Part shown: piece by piece, positions 26,531 to 34,999 of the stretch
Position numbering within the stretch: position 1 is the stretch's first letter
Layout of the letters: each line of letters opens with the position of its first letter
Source of the DNA: Bacteroidaceae bacterium
GTDB taxonomy: Bacteria > Bacteroidota > Bacteroidia > Bacteroidales > Bacteroidaceae
Assembly: GCA_024401115.1 (NCBI GenBank)
Contig: JAKSLP010000008.1
Location: 1-64,000, forward strand
Direction: 5' to 3'
Length of the DNA stretch: 64,000 bases
Program-made: the position numbers and the translations under genes
The notes under the pieces: generated by a model
Databases searched by the model: none
What the model saw: only the letters and a program-made list of their open reading frames with translations
Told to the model about the DNA's origin: nothing

Positions 26531-26567
26531 CCGGCATCAATCCTTAGTGGTTGGTGCCGGATTCTTT
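26531..26567 (+). terminator. Orphan lipoprotein terminator T3
   Basis: CCGGCATCAATC / GGTTGGTGCCGG stem followed by ATTCTTTTTG, preceded by the same ACATTCGTTTCTTTAAATAA block as T2. No coding sequence stands before it. Confidence 0.85.
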
Positions 26568-26591
26568 TTGCAAGCCCAACAAGCCTAATCC

Positions 26592-26676
26592 TCGAAAAAA
26601 TGTAAGTTTTCGCTAAAATTTCCATCGAAAAAATGTAAGTTTATAGTTGGCATATCCTCGAAAAAATGTAATTTTG
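26592..26676 (+). promoter_or_regulatory. Three 18-bp direct repeats at 33-bp period with promoter
   Basis: TCGAAAAAATGTAAGTTT at 26592-26609 and 26625-26642, and TCGAAAAAATGTAATTTT at 26658-26675. Starts are exactly 33 bases apart. The last copy contains the -7 element TAATTTTG (26669-26676), paired with TTG at 26647-26649 over a 19-base spacer. The first two copies lack the final G, so only the third makes a good -7. Confidence 0.75.
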
Positions 26677-26703
26677 CATTCAGAAGTTTATAAAATAACA
26701 GGA

Positions 26704-28005
26704 ATGGATAGAATCATAACTCAAAAATTAGAGGCTTGGAAGGAAAGCAAAACCAGGAAGCCACTTATCTTGCTTGGCGCCCGTCAGGTGGGCAAAACAT
26801 GGATAATGAAAGACTTTGGCAAGAATCATTATAGAAACGTGGCATACGTGAACTGTGATGAACAACCCTTGGCCAAATCCATGTTCGAGGCAGATTATAA
26901 CATTCCTCGCATATTGCTCATTGTACAGGCAATCACAGGAGTTCTGGTGGAACCAGCCAACACTCTCCTTATATTTGACGAGATTCAGGAGGCACCCCGG
27001 GGTTTACATTGCCTAAAGTATTTCTGTGAGAATGCGCCTGAATACCATGTGATGGCAGCAGGTTCACTGTTAGGAGTAGCACTTGGTCATAAAGAGTCAT
27101 ATCCTGTAGGAAAAGTAAATATGCTTAGGCTTCACCCCATGAATTTTGAGGAATTTCTATTGGCTTTAGGTGAAAAACAGATGTATAACATTCTAAAATC
27201 CGGCGACAAAGGATTACAAAGCATAATGAAGCCAAAATTCATAGAATTACTACGGCAGTATTATTTTGTTGGAGGAATGCCTGAAGTTGTCCGTTCGTAC
27301 GTAGAAAATCGAGATTTAAAAGAGGTTCGAGGGCTGCAGAATGACATCATAGAATCTTATCGACGCGATATTTCTAAACACGCCACAAAGAGTGAGGCTG
27401 TACGTATCAATCAGGTTTTGGACAGCATTCCCTCGCAACTGGCCAAGGAAAACAAAAAATTCATCTACGGTGTAATCAAGGAAGGAGCCCGCGCTGCCCA
27501 ATATGAATTAGCCATACAATGGCTGGTAGATGCAGGAATTGTATATAAAGTACCAAGAGTCAGTACTATGAAAATGCCACTTAAAGCATATGAGGACTTG
27601 GGAGCTTTCAAACTGTTCCTGCTTGATTGTGGACTTTTGGGGCTTATGGAAGACACCCCAGCTGCGCAGGTTATAGCATCGGATAATGCATTTACAGAAT
27701 ACAAAGGAGCTTTTACAGAGCAATATGTTCACCAGCAGTTAGCTTCTGCAGGAATCAAAGCATATTATTGGAGTAACGCAAAGACTTCTGCAGAAATTGA
27801 TTTTGTCATTCAACACGAAAATCGGGTGATACCTGTTGAGGTAAAGGCAGAGGAAAATGTCCGTGCCAAGTCAATGGCAGAATACATCAAGAACAATCCG
27901 GAACTACATCTTAAAGGATTAAGAATATCGATGAAAGATTACATAGATCAAGGTTGGATGGAAAACATACCGCTTTATGCAATTACACTTCCTGGTCAGT
28001 CCTAA
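26704..28005 (+). CDS. AAA ATPase with DUF4143 domain
   Basis: A 433-residue protein of the common Bacteroidales type PF13173 + DUF4143. Walker A is LLGARQVGKTWIMKDFGKN (about residues 21-39), Walker B NTLLIFDEIQEAPRGLHCLKYF. The C-terminal half contains SAEIDFVIQHENRVIPVEVKAEE, a PD-(D/E)XK-like nuclease-fold signature. An upstream TTG would add 19 residues but lies in the promoter repeats, so the ATG at 26704 is used. Cellular role of these ATPases is unknown. It is a lone cargo gene after terminator T3. Confidence 0.85.
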   Translation: MDRIITQKLEAWKESKTRKPLILLGARQVGKTWIMKDFGKNHYRNVAYVNCDEQPLAKSMFEADYNIPRILLIVQAITGVLVEPANTLLIFDEIQEAPRGLHCLKYFCENAPEYHVMAAGSLLGVALGHKESYPVGKVNMLRLHPMNFEEFLLALGEKQMYNILKSGDKGLQSIMKPKFIELLRQYYFVGGMPEVVRSYVENRDLKEVRGLQNDIIESYRRDISKHATKSEAVRINQVLDSIPSQLAKENKKFIYGVIKEGARAAQYELAIQWLVDAGIVYKVPRVSTMKMPLKAYEDLGAFKLFLLDCGLLGLMEDTPAAQVIASDNAFTEYKGAFTEQYVHQQLASAGIKAYYWSNAKTSAEIDFVIQHENRVIPVEVKAEENVRAKSMAEYIKNNPELHLKGLRISMKDYIDQGWMENIPLYAITLPGQS

Positions 28006-28239
28006 AAGCTTGTACAGTAGGATAACCCATACTATGCCCGATATAGATTGATTTTAACCTGAAAATTTGGGTAATTAAGGTGAATTTAGGGTATACATGT
28101 CCAAATTCAAAGATTTTAGGTATTATGCATGCGAAGAACAAATATTCAAAATCGACAAATATACATTCGAACCCAATTTTATTGCTTTATTACGGGAATA
28201 GAACAATTGGACAAAACTCAAAATTTTTCAAAAAAGGCC

Positions 28240-28688
28240 AACTCTCCACTAAATTCTTATAACATATTGAAACACTATCAGATATCTTAGTGGAGAGTTG
28301 ATTCTAAGTTTCCACTAACTTTCCACTAACTCTCCACTAGGGTTCCACTAAAAAACAAAACAATAATTATATTCAGGTTTCGCAAATGGCCTATCCAGTT
28401 GTCATCCTGAGTGAAACGAAGGATCTTACCTGGCTAGTAATGAGATCCGCATTAGAAAGATTCTCTCTCCGCTTCGCTATGAGAGCGAACAAGTTCGAGC
28501 GCTTCGCATACGCTCAGGATGACAAATAAAACAGGATGATGAAAAATATTCAGGATGAAAGAGGGAGGAAGATTTTTTAGTGGAGGGTTGGTGGAGACTT
28601 AGTGGAGAGTTAGTGGAGAGTTGAGAGTAACTCTCCACTAAGTTTTAGTTCTGAAATACAATAAGATATACTGATTTAGTGGAAGGTT
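28240..28688. repeat. Array of an 11-bp motif (AGTGGAGAGTT) in both orientations
   Basis: AACTCTCCACT occurs at 28240-28250 and 28629-28639, and AGTGGAGAGTT at 28289-28299, 28601-28611 and 28612-28622. Variants form tandem runs with an 11-base period at 28309-28352 (TTTCCACTAAC type) and 28579-28622 (AGTGGAGGGTT type), with a last one at 28678-28688. Left runs are mostly the reverse complement of right runs, so the 450-bp block can fold back around the family 1 palindrome in its middle. The rest of 28006-29137 has no gene I can support. Confidence 0.8.
28400..28526. repeat. Dispersed palindromic repeat, family 1, copy 3 (extended)
   Basis: Begins TTGTCATCCTGAGTGAAACG and ends CGCTCAGGATGACAA. 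It is longer than the other copies because of an inserted GAGAGCGAACAAGTTCGAGC segment, also seen in the half copy at 54553-54610. Confidence 0.85.
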
Positions 28689-28810
28689 GGCGAATTTCTG
28701 GATTTAACAAGTCTGTACGTTGCTTGTCCTGGATTCCATTAATAAATAAGGTAAATCAGAGTAACATTTCACTTAACGAAACGGATCCAGTTACTTAAGT
28801 AATCATTATT

Positions 28811-28893
28811 TTCCGCAGTCACGGAACACTTTTTCCGTGCTTACGGAACAATAGAAGCAACTATATAAGCGGAATCTTTCCGCAGTAACGGAA
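28811..28893. repeat. Three TTCCG-N6-CGGAA palindromes
   Basis: TTCCGCAGTCACGGAA (28811-28826), TTCCGTGCTTACGGAA (28833-28848) and TTCCGCAGTAACGGAA (28878-28893): three 16-bp palindromes within 83 bases. They could be binding sites or a short repeat family. No promoter or gene is adjacent. Confidence 0.75.
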
Positions 28894-29137
28894 AAACAGA
28901 CATATAAAATGATGTAAAGTGTAGGAATAAGGGACAAATCAAGCAAAAAAAAAACATCACCTACCCCACTAAATCAGGACAGGAAATAGGGATGATAAGC
29001 ACCGTTTACGTTAAATATATTAAGAATTGAAGTCATATTAAGAGCCACTACAGCAAGAAAAAAAGTCAAAAAAATACCCTATTTTGAAAAAGGAAACACC
29101 ACTATAAAATAAAGCCTTTCGATTGATGCTCAGCATA

Positions 29138-29248
29138 TTGCTGTTTCGACAATAATTGCATATTCAGCAAATAATGCATAGGCAAAAATTAATTCACACT
29201 TGTTAACAATTTAAACTTGCACTACTTGTGAAATTCTTTCTACTTTTG
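29138..29248 (+). promoter_or_regulatory. Lipoprotein leader 3: 33-bp dyad and ordinary promoter
   Basis: The dyad at 29138-29170 (TTGCTGTTTC ... CAGCAA) is again 33 bp. Here the -33 position holds TTG (29217-29219) with a 21-base spacer before the -7 element TACTTTTG (29241-29248); there is no G run. The 5' leader is about 115 bases. Confidence 0.72.
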
Positions 29249-29372
29249 CAGTGTAACAAATCGGGAAACGGTTTTGTTCGGTTGAACTTACTTGAGGTTT
29301 GTGACAGCAAAGATAAAAAGAATTTTCGAGATTATAATAAATAGAGTATACACAAATTAAAAAAGAAACGAA

Positions 29373-30854
29373 ATGAGAATGAGATTTCCTTTATTCGCAA
29401 TTGCAGCAGCATCTGTATTTGCTGCGTCTTGTACATCAGACAAGGATCTGTACGATGAGAACTACCAGAACGAAGTAGAGAAGGCTACCTATGAGCAGAA
29501 CTTCATCAAGAAATTTGGTGCTCCCGCTGCAACTCAGGATTTCAACGCTGTTGAGAACTATCAAATCAATGTTGAAGCTAGTGCCAGCAAAAATATTAAG
29601 ATTTACGCACCTAGCCAGAATGGTGTAAGTAAATTGGTTGCAGATTATGCTATTTCAGGTAATCAGACAATCAGCTTCGCCGCACCAGAAGGTACAGAAG
29701 TTGTGTATGTAGTAGATGATAACGGCCAGGTTCAAGCTGTAAATCCAAAGAATGGAACTGTTTCTTTGACTTCTAGAGCAACTCGTGGCGTTACTGAAAA
29801 AGAGACTGAAAATGTTGTTATCGGAAAAGCAAAAGAAACCTGTAAAGAGTTCGCTAACTCATTTACAAGAAACACATATCTAGGATTGGTTTCAAAAACT
29901 AACGAATGGACCGTATTCTATACTAAAGGCGCTAAAAGTGCGCAGAAAGATGGTGTAATTGCTGTTGGTATTTATTACTACGACCAGAATGGTCAGAAGA
30001 TTGATGTTGAGACATGGACACCTGATGCCGAGACTTTATCAAATGGAAATGTTTCATATGGATTTACCGTCAAGATTAAGAATCAGGAAGGTCCTATCTA
30101 TTGGGGCTTATGGATGGATTTGAAAGATGTAGAAGGTAGAGTTTACGACTATGGAACGAATGATGGCACACCTTACGGTAAGTATAATGCACATGTTGAT
30201 GATCTAGTAAACAGAGAAGGCGTTTCTGTCTTGGGTTTTGACTTAGACGATAACGACAACTACGGTGATGAGATTTTCATCATTAATAAATCCGAAAACG
30301 AAATCATTGACCCTACAGCATTCTCTTATGTTTTGGCTTGCGAGGATTTAGGAAATACTGACGATTTCGACTTCAACGATGTTGTATTCTCTGCTTCTTA
30401 TGTAGCTGGTAGAAAAATTATGACCGTTAAGCCTTTAGCAGCTGGTGGTACTTTGAATTCTACTATTTCTTATAAGGATAAGGAGATTGGTGAAATCCAT
30501 GATTTGCTGGGAGCACCATCTAACACTATCTACAACACTACTTCTTTCACCGACTCTGGAACAGAGACTTATTTTGAAGTACCTGAGTCATTTGATTTGA
30601 AGGCAGCAATGAATGATTTCGTAATTCAGGTTGTAGACGGTGATAAGGCTACCAGAAAAATCACATTGCCAAAGGGTAACAACAAAATTCCTCAGGTAAT
30701 TTGTGTTCCAGGTGATTGGTTCTGGCCAACTGAAAGAACTGAAATTGGTGATGCTTATAAAAACTTTACCAAATGGGTACAAGCACAGCATCAGGAAGAT
30801 GGCATCGAATGGTGGAAGCCAACATACGTTTCCGGTAAGGTTGTTGTAAGATAA
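29373..30854 (+). CDS. LruC-domain surface lipoprotein 3
   Basis: A 493-residue lipoprotein distantly paralogous to the two upstream. Signal peptide FPLFAIAAASVFAASC with lipidated Cys near residue 20, then TSDKDLYDENYQ and the family motif YEQNFIKKFGAPAATQDFN. The second acidic motif is clear (EDLGNTDDFDFNDVVFSA, near residue 330); the first is replaced by LDDNDNYGDEIFIINKSENE. The N-terminal third (VEASASKNIKIYAPSQNGVS...) has no counterpart in the other two. Two in-frame ATGs (29373, 29379) are both possible starts. Confidence 0.83.
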   Translation: MRMRFPLFAIAAASVFAASCTSDKDLYDENYQNEVEKATYEQNFIKKFGAPAATQDFNAVENYQINVEASASKNIKIYAPSQNGVSKLVADYAISGNQTISFAAPEGTEVVYVVDDNGQVQAVNPKNGTVSLTSRATRGVTEKETENVVIGKAKETCKEFANSFTRNTYLGLVSKTNEWTVFYTKGAKSAQKDGVIAVGIYYYDQNGQKIDVETWTPDAETLSNGNVSYGFTVKIKNQEGPIYWGLWMDLKDVEGRVYDYGTNDGTPYGKYNAHVDDLVNREGVSVLGFDLDDNDNYGDEIFIINKSENEIIDPTAFSYVLACEDLGNTDDFDFNDVVFSASYVAGRKIMTVKPLAAGGTLNSTISYKDKEIGEIHDLLGAPSNTIYNTTSFTDSGTETYFEVPESFDLKAAMNDFVIQVVDGDKATRKITLPKGNNKIPQVICVPGDWFWPTERTEIGDAYKNFTKWVQAQHQEDGIEWWKPTYVSGKVVVR

Positions 30855-30880
30855 TCACTTCACACTTCATAACTCAAAAA

Positions 30881-30912
30881 AATCCCGAGAGCAATGCTCC
30901 CGGGATTTTTTA
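30881..30912 (+). terminator. Terminator of LruC gene 3
   Basis: Hairpin AATCCCGAGAGC / GCTCCCGGGATT followed by TTTTTAT, unrelated in sequence to T1-T3. Confidence 0.85.
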
Positions 30913-30926
30913 TGCCCATAACCACA

Positions 30927-30959
30927 AAAAAAAGACGGGATTGTTTCGCAACAACCCCG
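30927..30959 (-). terminator. Minus-strand terminator without an obvious gene
   Basis: Read on the minus strand, GCGGGGTTGTT-GCGA-AACAATCCCG is followed by TCTTTTTTTTT. This is a standard intrinsic terminator shape, but no supported minus-strand gene lies upstream of it (30960-31247 is the purL promoter region). Confidence 0.6.
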
Positions 30960-31188
30960 CTTCCATCTAATTCCAAACTTTTATGTAAGAGAAAACTATC
31001 GTTTCAATTTACTTATGCAAATTTAGAAAGAAATAAGGATATACACAAGCCACAATCGACAAAAAGAACAAATTTAACGACAAAAAAACACACATCTGAA
31101 TACATTTCAAGGATGTACATATAAAACAACAACACCGCGGGCATAATACACCTTATAAATATACTTATAGCAATAAACCCCGAATAAT

Positions 31189-31219
31189 TTTGTGCTTTGC
31201 CTATAATCATGTAACTTTG
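31189..31219 (+). promoter_or_regulatory. purL promoter
   Basis: TTTG at 31189-31192, a 19-base spacer, and TAACTTTG at 31212-31219: a textbook Bacteroidetes promoter 28 bases before the start codon. No purine riboswitch fold was recognised. Confidence 0.75.
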
Positions 31220-31247
31220 TGGCGAATTTTAAGTTAAAAAGAAAAAG

Positions 31248-34200
31248 ATGATTCTGTTTTTCACCACCCCAAGCAATAGTATTATTGCTACCCAGTGCAA
31301 TCATCAGATGGCACAGGAGGATATTGAGAAGTTGTGTTGGCTGTATGGCGAGGCAAAATGCCAGGATGCCACAGAGATGGAGGGCTTCTTTGTAGGTCCA
31401 CGTCGCGAAATGATTACTCCATGGAGTACCAATGCTGTGGAAATTACCCAGAACATGGGTATCAGCGGTATTCAGCGTATCGAGGAGTATTTCCCTGTAA
31501 AGGATGAGAACGCAGAGTACGACCCTATGCTGCAGCGCATGTATAAGGGTCTGAACCAGAATATTTTTACCGTAAACATCGAGCCTGCTCCTATCGTGTT
31601 CATCAAGAACCTGGAGGAGTATAACGAGCAGGAAGGTCTGGCACTGAGCCGCGAGGAGATGGACTACCTGATGAAGGTGGAGAAGGATCTGGGCCGCAAG
31701 CTGACCGACAGCGAGGTGTTCGGTTTCGCACAGATCAACTCAGAGCACTGCCGCCACAAGATTTTCGGCGGTAAGTTCGTGATTGATGGCGAGGAGAAGG
31801 AGTCTTCTCTGTTCCAGATGATCAAGAAGACCACTCAGGAGAATCCTAACAAGATTATTTCTGCATACAAGGATAATGTGGCTTTCGCTCAGGGTCCGGT
31901 TATCGAGCAGTTTGCTCCAGCCGATCATTCTAAGCCTGATTTCTTCCAGGTGAAGGAGATTGAGAGTGTTATCTCACTGAAGGCTGAGACTCACAACTTC
32001 CCTACTACTGTAGAACCTTTCAACGGTGCTTCTACCGGTTCAGGTGGTGAGATCCGCGACCGTATGGGTGGTGGTAAGGGCTCATGGCCTATTGCCGGTA
32101 CCGCTGTTTACATGACCAGCTACCCTCGCAGCGAGGAGGGTCGTGAGTGGGAAGGCGCCCTGTCTGAGCGTCCTTGGCTGTACCAGACTCCAGAGCAGAT
32201 TCTGATCAAGGCTTCAAACGGTGCCAGCGATTTCGGTAACAAGTTCGGCCAGCCACTGATCTGTGGTTCGGTGCTGACTTTCGAGCACCAGGAGAATAAC
32301 GAGAAATACGCTTACGATAAGGTGATCATGCTGGCAGGTGGCGTGGGTTACGGTACCAAGCGCGACTGTCTGAAGGGTCAGCCTCAGCCAGGCAACAAGG
32401 TGGTTGTGATGGGTGGTGACAACTACCGTATCGGCTTGGGTGGTGGTTCTGTGTCTTCAGTTGAGACCGGCCGTTACTCTTCGGGTATCGAGTTGAACGC
32501 TGTTCAGCGTGCCAATGCCGAGATGCAGAAGCGTGCCTACAATGTGGTTCGCGCTTTGTGCGAGGAGGACAGCAACCCTATCGTTTCTATCCACGACCAC
32601 GGTTCAGCAGGTCACGTGAACTGTCTGTCTGAGTTGGTCGAGGAGTGCGGTGGTCTGATTCACATGGACAAGTTGCCTATCGGCGACCAGACTTTGAGCG
32701 CAAAGGAAATCATCGCTAATGAGTCTCAGGAGCGTATGGGTCTGTTGATTGACGAGGCAGCTATCGAGCATGTACAGAAGATTGCCGACCGTGAGCGTGC
32801 TCCTATGTATACCGTTGGTGAGACTACCGGTGATGCCCGTTTTGCTTTCGAGCAGGCTGATGGCGTTCGTCCATTCGATCTGGCCGTTGACCAGATGTTC
32901 GGTTCATCTCCTAAGACTTATATGATTGACAAGACCGTAGAGCGCAAGTACGATGTTGTCACCTATGATATTACCAAGCTGGATGAGTACGTTACCCGCG
33001 TACTGCAGCTGGAGGCTGTGGCTTGTAAGGACTGGTTGACCAACAAGGTGGACCGTTGCGTAAGCGGCCGCGTAGCTCGTCAGCAGTGCCAGGGTGAGTT
33101 GCAGTTGCCATTGAGCGACTGTGGTGCTGTATCTCTGGATTACCGTGGCCAGAAGGGTATCGCTACCTCTCTCGGTCATGCTCCTCAGGCTGCCTTGGCT
33201 GATCCTGCTGCAGGTTCTGTATTGTCAGTCAGCGAGGCTCTGACCAACCTGGTTTGGGCTCCTATGGCCGAGGGTATGGACAGCATTTCACTGTCAGCCA
33301 ACTGGATGTGGCCTTGCCGCGCTCAGGAGGGTGAGGATGCCCGTCTGTACACCGCTGTTAAGGCACTGAGCGACTTCTGCTGCGCTCTGCAGATCAACGT
33401 TCCTACCGGCAAGGACTCTCTGTCCATGACTCAGAAGTATCCAGACGGTAGCAAGATTGTATCTCCAGGTACCGTTATCGTATCTGCCGGTGGTGAGGTT
33501 TCCGACATCCGCAAGATTGTTTCTCCTGTAATGCAGAATGTGGCTAAGAGCCGCTTCTATCATATCGACTTCTCATTCGATGAACTGAAGTTGGGTGGTT
33601 CTGCCTTTGCACAGAGCATGAACAAGGTAGGCAGCGATGTTCCTACCGTTCAGAACCCAGAATATTTCCGCGATGCCTTCCTGGCTGTTCAGCAGCTGGT
33701 CAACGAGGGTCTGATCCTGGCCGGTCACGATATCAGTGCCGGTGGTTTGATTACTACCCTGTTGGAGATGTGCTTCGCAAACACCGAGGGTGGTATGGAA
33801 ATCAATCTGGACAAGTTGCGTGAGACCGACATGGTTAAGGCACTGTTCGCTGAGAACCCAGGTGTAGTTATCCAGGTAGCTGATAAGGATTCTTCACGCG
33901 TGAAGAAGATTCTGGACGATGCAGGCGTAGGCTATGTGAAGATTGGTGTTCCTACCGACGAGCGCCATATCATGGTTTCTAAGGATGGTTATGATTATCA
34001 GTTCGGTATCGACCACCTGCGTGATGTATGGTATTCTACCTCATACCTGCTGGACCGCAAGCAGAGCTTCAACGGTAAGGCTAAGGAGCGTTTCGAGAAC
34101 TACAAGCAGCAGCCTCTGGAGTTGGCATTCGGTCCTGAGTTCACCGGTAAGTTGAGCCAGTGGGGTCTGGATCCAAACCGTCGCACAGCCAGCGGCATCA

Positions 34201-34967
34201 AGGCTGCAGTAATCCGTGAGAAGGGTACCAACTCTGAGCGCGAGATGGCTTACAGCTTCTGGTTGGCTGGTTTCGATGTGAAGGATGTGACCATGACCGA
34301 CCTGATTACCGGTCGTGAGACTCTGGAGGATGTAAACGTTATCGCATTCTGCGGTGGTTTCTCTAACAGCGACGTTCTGGGTAGTGCCAAGGGATGGGCC
34401 GGTGCCTTCCTGTACAATCCTAAGGCTAAAGAGGCTCTGGATAAGTTCTATGCCCGCGAGGATACCCTGTCACTGGGTGTCTGCAACGGTTGCCAGCTGA
34501 TGGTGGAGTTGGGCTTGCTGAACAACAACCACGCTGTAACTGACGCTAAGGCATACGCTAAGATGGCACACAACGACAGCCACAAGTTCGAGAGCAACTT
34601 CGTGAGCCTGACCATTCCTACCAACCGTAGTGTGATGTTCGGTTCACTGAGCGGATATAAGATTGGTACATGGGTAGCTCACGGCGAGGGTAAGTTCGTC
34701 CTGCCATTGCCAGAGGATGAGTACAACATCGTAGCTAAGTTCAGCTATGACGGTTACCCAGCTAACCCTAACGGTTCAACCTACAGCACCGCTGCTATTG
34801 CCAGCAAGGACGGTCGCCACTTGGCTATCATGCCTCACCCAGAGCGTACCATCTTCCCATGGCAGTGCGGTTACTATCCAGAGAGCCGTCGCCAGAGCGA
34901 TCAGGTAACCCCATGGATCGAGGCATTCGTCAATGCTCGCAAGTGGGTTGAAGCACATAAAAAATGA
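31248..34967 (+). CDS. purL: Phosphoribosylformylglycinamidine synthase (single-chain)
   Basis: Fourth step of purine synthesis: FGAR + glutamine + ATP to FGAM. The 1239-residue protein is the long PurL with all parts fused. It has an N-terminal PurS-like domain, two AIRS-like synthetase halves (LKAETHNFPTTVEPFNGAST near residue 244 and GKDSLSMTQKYPDGSKIVSP near 720), and a C-terminal class I glutaminase with the nucleophile Cys in LSLGVCNGCQLMVELGL and the histidine in MPHPERTIFPWQ. Codons are strongly biased, as in highly expressed genes. It stands first in line with the chromate transporter genes 32 bases later. Confidence 0.97.
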   Translation: MILFFTTPSNSIIATQCNHQMAQEDIEKLCWLYGEAKCQDATEMEGFFVGPRREMITPWSTNAVEITQNMGISGIQRIEEYFPVKDENAEYDPMLQRMYKGLNQNIFTVNIEPAPIVFIKNLEEYNEQEGLALSREEMDYLMKVEKDLGRKLTDSEVFGFAQINSEHCRHKIFGGKFVIDGEEKESSLFQMIKKTTQENPNKIISAYKDNVAFAQGPVIEQFAPADHSKPDFFQVKEIESVISLKAETHNFPTTVEPFNGASTGSGGEIRDRMGGGKGSWPIAGTAVYMTSYPRSEEGREWEGALSERPWLYQTPEQILIKASNGASDFGNKFGQPLICGSVLTFEHQENNEKYAYDKVIMLAGGVGYGTKRDCLKGQPQPGNKVVVMGGDNYRIGLGGGSVSSVETGRYSSGIELNAVQRANAEMQKRAYNVVRALCEEDSNPIVSIHDHGSAGHVNCLSELVEECGGLIHMDKLPIGDQTLSAKEIIANESQERMGLLIDEAAIEHVQKIADRERAPMYTVGETTGDARFAFEQADGVRPFDLAVDQMFGSSPKTYMIDKTVERKYDVVTYDITKLDEYVTRVLQLEAVACKDWLTNKVDRCVSGRVARQQCQGELQLPLSDCGAVSLDYRGQKGIATSLGHAPQAALADPAAGSVLSVSEALTNLVWAPMAEGMDSISLSANWMWPCRAQEGEDARLYTAVKALSDFCCALQINVPTGKDSLSMTQKYPDGSKIVSPGTVIVSAGGEVSDIRKIVSPVMQNVAKSRFYHIDFSFDELKLGGSAFAQSMNKVGSDVPTVQNPEYFRDAFLAVQQLVNEGLILAGHDISAGGLITTLLEMCFANTEGGMEINLDKLRETDMVKALFAENPGVVIQVADKDSSRVKKILDDAGVGYVKIGVPTDERHIMVSKDGYDYQFGIDHLRDVWYSTSYLLDRKQSFNGKAKERFENYKQQPLELAFGPEFTGKLSQWGLDPNRRTASGIKAAVIREKGTNSEREMAYSFWLAGFDVKDVTMTDLITGRETLEDVNVIAFCGGFSNSDVLGSAKGWAGAFLYNPKAKEALDKFYAREDTLSLGVCNGCQLMVELGLLNNNHAVTDAKAYAKMAHNDSHKFESNFVSLTIPTNRSVMFGSLSGYKIGTWVAHGEGKFVLPLPEDEYNIVAKFSYDGYPANPNGSTYSTAAIASKDGRHLAIMPHPERTIFPWQCGYYPESRRQSDQVTPWIEAFVNARKWVEAHKK

Positions 34968-34999
34968 AAATCCACACTTTGTCATAAACACAGAGATTT

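Noticed and set aside
28080-28262. 60-codon frame on the plus strand
   Set aside because: Low-complexity composition, no promoter or family likeness, and its end lies in the 11-bp repeat array.
28240-28688. Regularly repeated short motif suggestive of a CRISPR array
   Set aside because: The unit is only 11 bases, partly back-to-back without spacers, present in both orientations, and no cas genes are near.
18181-30912. Integrated prophage or conjugative element
   Set aside because: No integrase, transposase, relaxase, portal or structural gene is visible; repeats at the joints suggest recombination instead.
31013-31210. 65-codon hydrophobic frame on the minus strand upstream of purL
   Set aside because: AT-rich sequence read backwards gives Phe/Ile/Leu-rich frames by chance, and it covers the purL promoter. 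Kept only as a note beside the orphan terminator.
30960-31247. Purine riboswitch upstream of purL
   Set aside because: No three-way junction pattern could be found, and the promoter lies only 28 bases before the start codon.
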